A stretch of DNA of 64,000 nt, taken from assembly GCF_015207735.1 (NCBI RefSeq), contig NZ_JADEWG010000018.1:1-64000 (forward strand), read 5' to 3'. Positions within the stretch are counted from its first letter, which is position 1. Each line of letters begins with the position of its first letter. The DNA is from [Phormidium] sp. LEGE 05292 (GTDB lineage: Bacteria; Cyanobacteriota; Cyanobacteriia; Cyanobacteriales; Aerosakkonemataceae). Under the pieces are notes generated by a model. The model was not told the DNA's origin and searched no databases. It saw nothing but the letters and a program-made list of their open reading frames with translations. The position numbers were made by a program, and so were the translations under genes. Shown piece after piece: positions 1 to 11,600 of this stretch.

Positions 1-94
1 ATTAATAATAAATTGAAATTACTCAAACGTTGTGGATTTGGCTTTAGGAATTTCCGCAATTTTGAATTAAGAGCTTTATTGTTCTGGCACTTCC

Positions 95-2383
95 CTAATA
101 ATTTAGCACAGTAAGTACGGAAGAACCAGTATTATCGGAGGAAGCAGAGATTAATTGTTGACCATTTGGTGTAATAGCAATGGAATTAACCGACAAAGCA
201 TGGCTTTCTAAAGCATATAGGCACTCTCCACAATTTATATCCCATATTCGGATGGTCTGGTCATTGGCAGCAGAGACCACTCGCTGGCTATCTGGTGTAA
301 TTGCCACAGCAGTTATTCCGTCTATATGTCCTTGAAGCACCTGTAAACATTCACCACTACCCAGGTTCCATACCTGCAAAGTCATATCATCTGAACCAGA
401 GACCACTCGCTGACCATCTGGTGTAACTACCACAGCATTGACGCTCTGACTGTGCCCTTGAAGCACCTGTAAACACTGCCCATTACCCAGGTTCCATACT
501 CGCAAAGTTCGGTCAAATGAACCAGAGACCAGTCGCTGACCATCTGGTGTAACTGCCAGAGCATTGACGCTTTGACTGTGCCCTTGAAACACCTGTAAAC
601 ATTCCCCACGACCTAGGTTCCATACCCTTATTGTGCGATCGTTTGAACCCGAGATAAGTTGGTGACTAGTGGCTGTAATGCAAATAGTCTTAATAGGCAA
701 GTAATCCTCCTGTAGGGTATAGAGGGACTTTCCACTATCCAGATTCCATACTCGCAAAGTTCGGTCAGATGAACCAGAGACCACTTGCTGACCATCTGAT
801 GTAATTGCCACAGCATTGACGCTCTGACTGTGCCCTTGAAGCACCTGTAAACACTCCCCATTACCCAGGTTCCATACTCGCAAAGTTCGGTCAAATGAAC
901 CAGAGACCAGTCGCTGACCATCTGGTGTAATTACCACAGCATTGACGCTCTGACTGTGCCCTTGAAACACCTGTAAACATTCACCACTACCCAGGTTCCA
1001 TACCTGCAAAGTCATATCATTTGAACCAGAGACCACTCGCTGACCATCTGGTGTAATTGCTACAGCATTGACACTCTGACTGTGCCCTTGAAGCACCTGT
1101 ACACACTCCCCACTACCCAGGTTCCATACTCGCAAAGTTCGGTCAGATGAACCAGAGACCACTTGCTGACCATCTGGTGTAATTGCCACAGCATTGACGC
1201 TATGACTGTGCCCCTGAAGAACCTGTACACACTCCCCACTGCTCAGGTTCCATACTCGCAAAGTTCGGTCAGATGAACCAGAGACCACTTGCTGACCATC
1301 TGGTGTAATTGCCACAGCATTGACGCTATGACTGTGCCCTTGAAGAATACGCAGTAATGATCCTCCAGCTAGAGTTAAACTGGGAGTTAAATTTTGTAAC
1401 CAAGCCAACCTGGATTTTGTTGAAATTAATGCCTGAATACCAGGCGTTTTATAAATGATAAGTCGTCCATATAACTGACTTTTTAGCAAATCTGAGTCTT
1501 CCATTAAAAAGTGGGCACTTAATCTGATAGCTGCTTGTACCAAGAATAATTCTTTATCACTGGAGCAGAAATCAAAGTCTGCTATTAGCTTTTCTATATT
1601 GGTATTTGATAATTTAGCTTGTAGCCATTCAAAGTCTAATAGCAATGCACGTAATTGAGAAGTTTTGCTAGCCCCATTTAGGTGATAAGCAAGATGATGC
1701 CAAAGATAGCGATCGCTAGTCGGTTTAGTGTGCCAAGATTGGTCATCTGCCATGTAATAATCTACAATGCGCTGATGTTGCTCTTTTGCCTCACACCAAA
1801 AGTCAATATTCCTCTGTTCGTTGAGCAAGTAATCACGTAGCGATTGGTGGAACACACTAAAAGTCTCGCGCCCATGCCCATCATCACTAATATCGAGAAA
1901 CTGGCGCACCACTCCCAGATGCTGTCGAATCTTGCCTTGCCCAATTCCAGTAAAGTGAGCTAGCTGTACTTCAGTAATTGGTTCCTGGGCTACTGCCAAT
2001 ACTCCTAAGATGGGCTGGTAGCGCTCTTCCCACTCAGGAACCGTGAAGCGCTTAAGGAAGCCGTGATAAATTTCATCTAAACTTCGGGGTAATGCAGACA
2101 GATCATCGAGGCTCTGCCGTCCAGCTTCGATGTCGTTGAGCAGAATTTTGGTGTACAGAAAGTTACCAGTCGAAAGTTCACTCAGGCGATTCACAAAAGT
2201 TTCTGGTTCAACCTCAGCTAATTGAAGTCGCGCCTGCATCTTTTCCTTACCCACCCGATTCTTAATGTACAGGCGGATGTCGTTCAGATTCATTTGCGAT
2301 TCTGCCGCCAGAGTATAGGGCTTCAATCGCTCAAAGTAGCGCAGTACCCGTCGCTCTGGTCGAGTGGTGAAGACAAAGCGCAC
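95..2383 (-). pseudogene. 5'-truncated NACHT/STAND NTPase with C-terminal WD40 propeller
   Basis: Intact STAND proteins of this type act as NTP-dependent sensors in cyanobacteria, with the WD40 part binding the trigger. The reading frame starts in the middle of a NACHT module: the residues just before the GTG at 2383 read NDLPPW and join RFVFTTRPE, a motif that normally follows the Walker B strand, and a TAG sits directly upstream. The P-loop and Walker B are therefore missing. Residues 1-340 are the helical NACHT-associated region. From about residue 344 there are nine full WD40 repeats of about 42 residues (GHSQSVNAVAITPDG, SGSSDRTLRVWNL) and a tenth that leaves the consensus after SSDNT and stops at 95. 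No Shine-Dalgarno sequence is visible. The gene is most likely a non-functional remnant, although a propeller-only product cannot be excluded. Confidence 0.75.
100..1360 (-). repeat. Tandem ~126-bp DNA repeats encoding WD40 blades
   Basis: Each 42-codon WD40 blade is repeated at the DNA level with few changes, for example the block containing CAGCATTGACGCTCTGACTG and the block containing GGTTCCATACTCGCAAAGTT. Blades 4-5 and 7-8 are close copies of each other, which suggests duplication of multi-blade units. Blade 6, around 640-740, is the only strongly diverged one. Confidence 0.85.
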
Positions 2384-3093
2384 CCACGGCGGTAGGTCGT
2401 TCTATCCCTATATAGGTAGAAATCGCGATTAATCGAAGACTGTCAAGTCTTGTATTAATTTAGCCTCAGTACAATCCCAATGTCACCAGTATTAATTTTT
2501 ATTTAGCTACTATCCGATGTCACTGCTGCTTACACCCGAAATCAAGGGACGATTACTAAAGGCTATTCTGCTTTAGATACCAACTCACAAGCCCAACAAG
2601 GTTTTGAGACACTTGTGAGAGATATAAAAGATCGGCTGAGGGACGCTCTCAATGCTTGACATTAACTTTAATCACAAAATGTTAAGGTTTTAAAAAAAAA
2701 TGTCTCGACAACACTTTTTAGGCTAAAACTGTAAAAAGTTGAGCATATTTCTAGTCTGAGTCGATGTGCAGCCTGGAAGCAAATTAACTTTTTAAGTGCA
2801 ATCTACACATAAGCTTTATAGTTGTTTTTGAATAAAGGATAATCAAAACTATAAGTTGAAGCACGAAAATAAATACTAAAAAAATAGTGTTTTTACCCTT
2901 ATATAGCTTCTAATCAGGTTTTGTTTTTTATTCAAGAATGCTGGATTTCATCCAAACTAAATATAAGCTTTACAGCCACAGAGCTATTGGTCAAAGCAAA
3001 AAGGCTGATGCAAAATTAGTGCCTGACTAAAATTATCCGTACAACTGTCACATATATGACTTGGATTGGTGTCGAGCGAGTGAGAAGAAGCAT
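2384..3093. other. Gene-free region between truncated NACHT-WD40 and the PhoD operon
   Basis: About 710 bases without a convincing gene. Two short plus-strand frames end near 2580 and 2659; the second encodes about 46 residues ending RDIKDRLRDALNA and could be the tail of a lost gene, but I do not recognise it. AT-rich sequence from 2680 to 3050 probably holds the promoter of the phosphatase/giant-protein operon. An inverted repeat TTATAGTT (2816-2823) / AACTATAA (2847-2854) overlaps a weak promoter candidate, TTGAAT at 2828 and TATAAG at 2850 with 16 bases between them. Confidence 0.4.
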
Positions 3094-5604
3094 ATGGTCT
3101 GGCAATCATTAAGCGATCGCATTAATAATCTTCCTCTTGTGTTGGCAGGCCCAATTCTGCGCCGCACTGAACCGAATACAGTCACTGTATGGATCGCATT
3201 GAAGGAAAAACGTAGCGTTACATTAAAAATTTTTGCTGCGTCTAGTCCTAACCAAGCTTTACTCATCGGTAGCCACGAAACCGTACAACTCGGTCAACAT
3301 TTACACATTGTTGCAGTAACAGCAAATCGTCCAACATCCAACACACCGACAGCAAATGCGTTGTTACCCGGTCAAACCTATTTTTATGATTTAGAGTTTG
3401 ACAATAACGAAAATTTAGCTTCTAAAAATGTTTTAAACGCACCCGGAACAACAACTCCAATCACTTATAAAGATTTTAAACTTCCTAGTTTTTCATTATC
3501 TCCAGAATCGTTTAATGATTTGCGGATCTTTCAAGCATCCTGCCGTAAGCCGCATGGCGAAAGTTTGGATGCACTAGCAACATTAGATACTATCATTCAA
3601 TCGTCTGTCGTCTCCGGCAGTTCTAAAATAGCTCCCAACAAACGGCCTCATCAACTATTTCTAACGGGCGATCAAATTTATGCCGACGATGTAGCCGATA
3701 CCTTGCTACATATGTTAACTGATGCTGCGGCTGTTCTCTTAGGCCGCGAAGAAACTTTGCCTGATATTGGCAAGAAACTGACCGAATTGAAGCCCGGTGA
3801 ACGAAATGAGGTTGTTGAGAATCATTGTAATTTCACAGCGGGTAGTGTTGCCAAAAGCCATCTCCTTGGATTGGGTGAATTTTATGCAATGTATCTCTTC
3901 TGTTGGTCTGGAGTGCTTTGGAGCGAACTACCAGATTATGAAACCATATTTAATCGGAAACCAGATAAGCGTTCTTCATTAGAAAAATTTGAGCTAGAAG
4001 TCACCCAATTAGAAAACTTTCGTCAACAATTGGCATTGGTTCGCAAAGCACTTGCCAATGTACCAACTTACATGATTTGTGACGATCATGAAATTACAGA
4101 TGATTGGTACTTGAATCTCAGATGGTGTAAACAAGTCATCGGCAAAATTTTGGGAAGGCGAGTGATTCAAAATGGTTTACTTGCTTATGCAATGTTTCAA
4201 GCCTGGGGAAATACGCCTTTGCAATTTGAGAGCGGATTAGGAAAAGAATTGCTGGAAAACGTTCAGGCTTTGTCAATTAATCAAAGTGAGGAAACAGAAA
4301 AAGCGATCGCGCATTTGCTTGGACTCCCATATAGTGATGACGAAGCTAATAACTTTATCAAAGACTTGCAAGATACGCTCGAACTTCGCGCCAGGTTAGC
4401 AACTATTCCTGAGCGCCCTTGGCATCGCGCATTGAATTGGCATTATACAGTACAAGGAACCCAGCATGAAGTTATTGTTCTTGATACCCGAACATGGCGC
4501 GAGTATCCTAAAGAAGATAAACAAACTGATAAAGACGATCTCGGTTTTGCAGGACTTTTAAGTGAATCTGGTTTTCGACAACAAATTCCACTTCCACCAA
4601 GCAATAATACCAAACTAACGTTTGTAATTTCCGCCTCTCCTGTAATTGGAGTGCCGTTTGTCGAAGAAATACAAGAAAGACTCAGTAGCACTCATAGATT
4701 AACAGGATGGTTACTAAAACAATTTAATGGTCTTGAGTGGATTAGAAACGAACTTGATGCTGAAGCCTGGACTTTTCAGCGAAGTAGCTTTGAACGATTG
4801 CTTGCCAAATTAGCGATCGCTAGAAGTCATCCCATTCTTTTTTTATCGGGAGATGTTCACTATGGTTTTACTGCTCGCCTCCAATATTGGGGTAAGAAAC
4901 CATTTGAAGAAGAGAATCAGCCTGAAGAAATAAAGCGAGTCATTGTTCAAATGACTTCTAGCGCCCTCAAAAATGAAGCAGGAGGATTATTTGGTTCCCG
5001 AAGGCTGCATGATTGGGGTTATAAACCTTTGTTGGAAAGATTGCCGGAACCTTCCGAAATTCTGGGCTGGAAAAGCTCTAATGGAACTTTAGAGATTGGT
5101 CGCAAAGAGGTCGTTACTTTTGAAAATAAAACTGAAACTGTGCCTTGGTTAGTTAGCGGTCGGCCAGGGATCGTAAATTTAGTAAAGGAACGGGAGGATT
5201 ATACTAATTTGCAACTAAAACCTTCCCTTGAACCAGAATGGCGTTATCGAATTGACTATATATTGTCAAAGTTCAAACGGAATGAAGTTGATGCTCAACC
5301 TGTAGAAAAACCCATTCCAGGGGGCGATCGCCAACAACCGATGTCGGAATATCAGAAGATGGCTGAGAACCATAAACTTTACGCAGAAAAATGGGGGGAT
5401 GGTAAAGAAATTGTGGGTTTGAACAACATCGGTGAAGTAACATTTGAGTGGAATGATGACCGACAGATGCTCATCCATACGCTTTGGTGGTTTCCGCAGG
5501 AGTGGGAAGACAATACTCAACCTCCTGTTCCCATTCCCTTAACTCGGTATGAAGTGCCGCTGCAATTTGATGAACAAAATTATCCAAAACCAGACGTAAT
5601 TTAA
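3094..5604 (+). CDS. PhoD-like metallophosphatase (calcineurin-like fold)
   Basis: Predicted metal-dependent phosphodiesterase or alkaline phosphatase of the PhoD-like superfamily; the substrate is unknown. Metal-binding motifs appear in the usual order, numbered from the ATG at 3094: LTGDQIYADD near residue 190, ICDDHEITDDW near 328 and LSGDVHYGF near 585. The ATG at 3094 fits better than the in-frame TTG at 3061, since AGAAG lies just before it. The product is about 836 residues, longer than classical PhoD (about 550), with about 200 extra C-terminal residues. No Tat or Sec signal is visible, unlike secreted PhoD, so a cytoplasmic role is likely. The stop at 5604 is only 13 bases before the giant gene at 5618, and the three genes read as one operon. 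Confidence 0.85.
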   Translation: MVWQSLSDRINNLPLVLAGPILRRTEPNTVTVWIALKEKRSVTLKIFAASSPNQALLIGSHETVQLGQHLHIVAVTANRPTSNTPTANALLPGQTYFYDLEFDNNENLASKNVLNAPGTTTPITYKDFKLPSFSLSPESFNDLRIFQASCRKPHGESLDALATLDTIIQSSVVSGSSKIAPNKRPHQLFLTGDQIYADDVADTLLHMLTDAAAVLLGREETLPDIGKKLTELKPGERNEVVENHCNFTAGSVAKSHLLGLGEFYAMYLFCWSGVLWSELPDYETIFNRKPDKRSSLEKFELEVTQLENFRQQLALVRKALANVPTYMICDDHEITDDWYLNLRWCKQVIGKILGRRVIQNGLLAYAMFQAWGNTPLQFESGLGKELLENVQALSINQSEETEKAIAHLLGLPYSDDEANNFIKDLQDTLELRARLATIPERPWHRALNWHYTVQGTQHEVIVLDTRTWREYPKEDKQTDKDDLGFAGLLSESGFRQQIPLPPSNNTKLTFVISASPVIGVPFVEEIQERLSSTHRLTGWLLKQFNGLEWIRNELDAEAWTFQRSSFERLLAKLAIARSHPILFLSGDVHYGFTARLQYWGKKPFEEENQPEEIKRVIVQMTSSALKNEAGGLFGSRRLHDWGYKPLLERLPEPSEILGWKSSNGTLEIGRKEVVTFENKTETVPWLVSGRPGIVNLVKEREDYTNLQLKPSLEPEWRYRIDYILSKFKRNEVDAQPVEKPIPGGDRQQPMSEYQKMAENHKLYAEKWGDGKEIVGLNNIGEVTFEWNDDRQMLIHTLWWFPQEWEDNTQPPVPIPLTRYEVPLQFDEQNYPKPDVI

Positions 5605-5617
5605 GGAGAACGATCGC

Positions 5618-8600
5618 ATGGACAGCCATCTCTATGAACTTACTCTGGAACAAATTAGTCTTCTACTGGAACCTATCAATGCGGCATCAACCCGCTCGGT
5701 GAGTCGGCGGAAATTGTTTGAGTTGATCGGTTGGGATTTAGGCGCTATCCCTAACTTCCCAACCGATCAGTTTAATGAAAAACTAAATGAATGGGCTAAA
5801 TCATATCAGAAACTAGAAAACAGCTTAGAAAATATTCCAGAAACCCTAATTAAGTTACTGGAAGACCTGAAGAATGCTGATTCAATTATTAAAGGGATTC
5901 AAAATTTAAAGGAACTTCTTAACCTTCCCGTTCCTCAAATAGAAGATTTAGGGAACGACCTGCTTAATTATTTAATTGTTAATTACCTGGAAACCCGTCA
6001 GCCATCTTTATACTATCTAGCAGTTTTAGCAAACGCAATTCAACCTCAACAAAAGTTTTCTGCGGTTGTTGATGCAGGGGCAATTGTTCGTTTTCCTCAC
6101 ACGCGCCCTGTTCTCAATCGGGAATTTATTCAAACTATTACCGAGTTTCTCAAAAATCCTGTTGGTATACTTAAACATTTGTATCTTGGTGACTCCGGTC
6201 ATCTGATTACGCAAGCACAGGCAGAACAGGCAGCGAATCAACTTTTTCCAGTATTAGGTAGGCTGTTAGAAACATTTGGGATACAAACAATCTACGGTTT
6301 GAAATTAAAAGAAGACGATGAATTAGATTTTGGCGAATTTGGCAACCAAATTGGTCGCGGTATGTTAACTTTCCGCGTCGCATCAGGGCGGGAGAGAACG
6401 AGTTGGGGAGCCACGCTTGCCCTCTCACCTGAAGAGTTAGGCGACTTAGGCTTGGTAGTCGTGCCGTTTGGAGATTTAAAAACCGCTCAAGTTTTGGGAG
6501 ACTGGCAAATTACCTGCGAACTGACTGAAGGAGTCCGTGCATTCGCTATTGGTCCGCAGGGGGCAACTTGGTTAGCACAACCAGGCACAACAGTGAACGA
6601 GGTGCGAGGGAAACTGATTGCAACAAAGTTTGTAGAAACGCAAGATCTCGCTATTTTAGTGGGGAGCCAAGACAGTAGTCATTTTCACGCGAAAACTTTA
6701 AAAATTACTGCCGATACGAATCTCAGTTCCACCCAACAAAAGTACGGAATAGAAATAGCGATCGATGCTGTAAAACTGGTACTAGATCGAGTGTTATCTG
6801 TGGCATGGAAAGAGGGAATTTTACACTTTGGCAATGATAAGTGTTATTTCCTATTTAAGGAACTCAACTTAGGTGTTCCTCAGTTATTGGATAATGCGAT
6901 CGCAGGAAACTTACAACTCACATTCGAGAATGGTGAATTAAAAACAGATGAATCTTACTTCGAGCGCTACGAAACAGATACCAGTAGCCCTAGTCGGTTG
7001 AATTTTAATCGAGTGCATCTCGATCGACACTGTTTAGCAATTCAATGGCAAGAATCTAACATTAACTATTGGCTAAAACAAATTGTTCCCAACCTTTTCA
7101 ATCGAAGCCCTCAAAGTAATATTCAACCTACAGTGCGGTTTCTCTTTGGTAATTTTAGTAAGCCATTACAAGAAATTCGTTTAGATTGGAAAGCAGGAGG
7201 ACAAAGTTTTATTCTTCCTGGGCTTACGGTTACTGTCCCTGAAGGGGGATTTTTCAGCTTAGTTTTAGGGGCGGGCGATTTTTCCCTCACTCATGCTACT
7301 TTGATTTTGACTTTACCTGCAAACGCTAAATTTATAGCATCCAGCAACTTTGCCTGGGAACGAGAATCTGAAAGAGAGCTTCAAAATGACAAGAACGCTA
7401 AAGCATTATTTAATTTAACGCTCACGCCTAATAAAAATGTCAGTATAGTTTTAGTCGATTTAGATGTAGAGCAAAATTTGGAGCGTCCGAAACTTCCCAA
7501 GTTTTTTAGCAGTCAACTTAATGAAGCGATCGCAGAACTAGACTTTGCAAATATCGAGCAGTTACATCGTGCTGTTGAGATTAGTGGAACCTCACTCAAA
7601 GCAGAAGATTGGGTTGTTAATTTTAATTTTGATTTTGATAATTTTACTTTCCCATTCTTGCAACAGGAAGGGGATTTAGAGCAATTTATTTCTATTGGCA
7701 AACCCACACTTATTAATCAGGAGCGCTTTTTTACTGAAAAGCGGATTAGTCTAGAACTTCCTGTCACCATTAAAATTGGCTCAATCCAACTCCCAACTCA
7801 AATGAATGTTGAGTTAAATCTAGAAACATTTGCTTTAGATGTGGAGCATGAAAAAGGAATTTATCTCATCTCCACCAAACCAGAATTGAAAGGTGCTGAC
7901 GAGCCAAATGTGTCACCCGAACATTTAGGACTCACTTGGAAGTTTCAAGGAGTCAAACTAGAAAACGAAGATAAATATCACTTCTTTACCCTGATTACCA
8001 AAAACTATAACTATCAAATTAGACAAGCACCAGGAGCACAAATTGAAGTACAGTATCGCCAGATTAGTGAGGAACCAATAACCTTTACAGTCAGTGATTT
8101 TGTTTTATCGGAAAAAGGGATAAACTTGATTGCTGAAGTTACAGAACAACCCGTAAGTTTAAACGGATTAGAAACCAAATTTAGATTTCGCAATAGCCGA
8201 CTTGAAATCAAAGAAAATCAGATTAGAGATTTGACTCTTTGTGGTTCTGGCCCTTTGCCACCAGCCCTTGTGGGAACTGCGAATGCAGATATTGCGCTGC
8301 AATTAGCTCAACGCGATCGCGCTCTCACCCTGGTAGCAGGAACTGCCCAATTAAAAGGAACAAAGCTTCTGTCCTGTAAAGATACCCGGTTTCAGTTTTC
8401 CATTGATGCGATCGGACTTAAATTTGTTAACGATGGAAAGTTCCATCTCTACTTCACACTCACAGGTAGCGCTCAGTTTACTCCCTTACCCGGAGACGAT
8501 CCTAATAGTCCCTTAGCACTTTTAAAGTTGATTCGCATTGACTTAGTAGAATGCCCCCTTACAGGTAACGTTAGAGTTATTAGTAAACATATTAAATTTT

Positions 8601-11600
8601 TAATTGAGCTACCCAGCCCGAAATCTTTTAACTTCCTGGGTTGTTTTGAGATGGAGTTGCAGGGAATTGGATTTTTGCCCCAAGCTGAAGTTTTTAATGG
8701 CTTAGGTGCAATGCACTTAACAGGACAGCTTAAATTTGCACAAGGCCCGGGCGATAGTGCCAATTCAGATGTTGAATACCATACCCTGTTAATCGGATTA
8801 CCTAAACCAGGCGATTTCGCACCGCGAATTTACTTTGATAAATTACCGGTTAACCTTAACATGGGTTCGGCATTCCGATTAGACGGCGTAGTTAGTTTCA
8901 TAGATAAAGAGCAAGAAAAAGGCTTTGACGGAGAGGGAAGATTGGAAATCCAAGGATTACCTCCCATAGCAGCTAGCTTTTCTTTCTTGCGAGTTCGCAA
9001 AGATGAGTTTTCCCCTTGGTTACGCGCTTGGTTCATTTATCTAGAAGTACAAAAGGTGAGCTTCCATATTCCTGTAGTGGAAATGTACTTGCGTGAGGTG
9101 GGTTTAGGATTTGGTTATCGCTTCACGATCGCAAGTATTAAAGCAGCCGATCGAACAAAAGATTTGCGTAAACTTATCGGTGAATTGAGAGCTTTATCTC
9201 GCACTCAGGGAGATTTATCAAAACGGGATCGCTGGGCAGTAGATTTAGAAGAGAGTGGCGAAAGTCCTCGTTGGACAATAGTCCTACGCGCTCTAATTGC
9301 TCAACTATCTGCTGCTACCAGTCCCCTAGAATACAATGCACAAAAAGAAAAGGAACTTGCTTGCGTTTATCTTTTCGATGCAGTAATAGCCTTTCGCAGT
9401 GACTTAACTTTCTTCATGGCAGTGCGTGGTTGGTTAAACACAAACTATGATTATTACTACAACAATAAAAACATTCACAGTAAGCCATTATTTAGCGGAT
9501 TTGCTCTACTTTCTCCCCGACAAAAACGTTTCCTCGCCCAACTATCTTCTAACCCAGAAGGCTTTACAGGTGCAAATCCTCCTCTCCCAGAATTCATCGA
9601 ATCCGCTATTAAAAATAGTCAATTTTCAGCCACTTTGTTGGTGGAACCCGGTCTAGTTCATTACGAACTCGGTTGGCCCAATATGCTCCGCTGGTCAGAT
9701 TCTTTTGGGCCGTTAAAAGTAGAATATCGTGGTGGGTTCATTTTCCGTGTTTCTAAAAAAGAGATGGTAATTGGCATTAGCCTTCTCGCTCGTGCCAGTT
9801 TGCGGTTGAAGGCAGAAGCCGAGTTGGGCATTGTTGGCGCTCGTGTCGAGGCAGCCATTGATGTTGCCTACGGTGGGCGTTTCATCGGTGTAATTGATTT
9901 CGCCAAACCTAAAGAGAATTCTGCTTTCTATGCTGCGATTGGATTAGAATTACAAATTCGTCTCAAAGTTGAGTTTTGGATTAAGTTGAGAATTCGCATT
10001 TTGCGATTCCGGAAAACAATCAAAAAATCCTACAGCCTCACTGCCAAAATTGGTTTTACAGGAGGCTTAGAGCTTGGCTTAAATGGTCTTTATCCCGATA
10101 AAGCAGGTTTGCGAGGATCGGGAACTCTTTCCTTCTCCGCAATGGGGCATAGTATCCAACTCAACGTCAAATTTGGCTTTAAAGAAGATAATGTTGAAAA
10201 TGCGTTAAATCGTACCAAGAAATATCTTCAAATGGGTCTGGAAGCTACTGATGTGGAACCTGTACCGGGTTTAGCAGGTGAAGGATCTGTTGCTGAGCGA
10301 TCGCTCCGTTCTAGCGCTCGAAATCCTGTTACACCTGTCATGCCTCTCGCCGCTAGTTCAACTGGAGATACTGACATTCTTCCTGCTGACGGGGATGGCT
10401 CTACAACTGAAATTTCTACTACACAACCTGCACCAGAAAATCCCACAGATCCCAAACCGATCGATGAAATTTCTTTTCCCACCGATCCCAAACCTAAAGA
10501 ATCTACTATAACAGAAAACGTAGAAGAACTTAAAGTACCGAATTACTTAGCTTTTGTCATTAGTAAACCGGAGTTACAAAAAGGCTACTTTTTGTTAATT
10601 CCCAAAGGTGAACCAGAGCCAAATGATGCCAAAAATAGTAGTCATGAGAGGGGCTTTTTACCAGTTCCCCCAGCCCTAATCAATCCAAATCCAGATCCAG
10701 AACAAGAGGAATTAAATGGCGATCGCATTGAAGTAGAAAACGATTTTACCCTGACTTTACCCACAGCAATTGATGGTTTAATGCAATTTCAGCCCTATTC
10801 TACAGAACAAAACCAACAAGGAGGATGGGTATCTTTGACCGGGCAAACGCAATTCTCTTGGAAAGCTAATTGGGGAAATAAAATTGGTGAAGGAGATGTA
10901 TATGAACTCAATCAGAATAGTAAAACCTATCAAGAAACAAATCAAAACCCAGAAACAGTATACCTGGGAGATTACCTGAGTTACGCATTTAAGAAGGAAA
11001 TTGGTGAAAACAAGCAGGAGAAACTAATCGATCCAGAACCGTTACCTGCTAAGACCAGCTTAGAAGATGGACGAGTTTACAATCCATCCGATAATGCTTA
11101 CGAAGCCGCAGTTCGAGGTGCAGTCGAACAATTCCAAGGATCGCCATTTTTCAAACGAGATCCGAAGTCTGAATATGACCAGATTTTAGGAAAAGCCTTC
11201 GACAGTGAGACTACTATTTATAGTTCATCTGGAAGTTTGCTTAATGAGCAAAGTGAAGAAGTGCAAGCAAACCAACAAGCACTGCAATTTCGCAGCATGA
11301 TTATTCAAGATTTGATTGCGGATTTTCGGACGTATGTGGAGTTAGTGGAACGGCGTGCAGAAGCCAAACAGCAAGCAGAAATATTAGCGATTGACGAAGA
11401 TATTAAGGAGTTAGAACAAAAGGCGATCGCATTCCAAATGGGTTTGGTATTCCAGTTCCAGTGCAAACTAGCTGAAAATGGTAATACTCCCGCTGATTGG
11501 TTAAATAGAAACAATGCTGTGAATCCAAAATTGCAACAAAGAAGTAGCGCAGAGCAATTACAGCCAGATGAAAGCAAAGAGGTAATAGTTCGTACTTTTA

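Noticed and set aside
100-1360. Regular ~126-bp repeats that might suggest a CRISPR or other repeat array
   Set aside because: The repeats are in one frame and encode WD40 blades. The unit is too long for CRISPR and there are no unique spacers.
3061-3093. TTG start for the PhoD-like gene
   Set aside because: The extra 11 residues do not look like the family, and the ATG at 3094 has a better ribosome-binding context.
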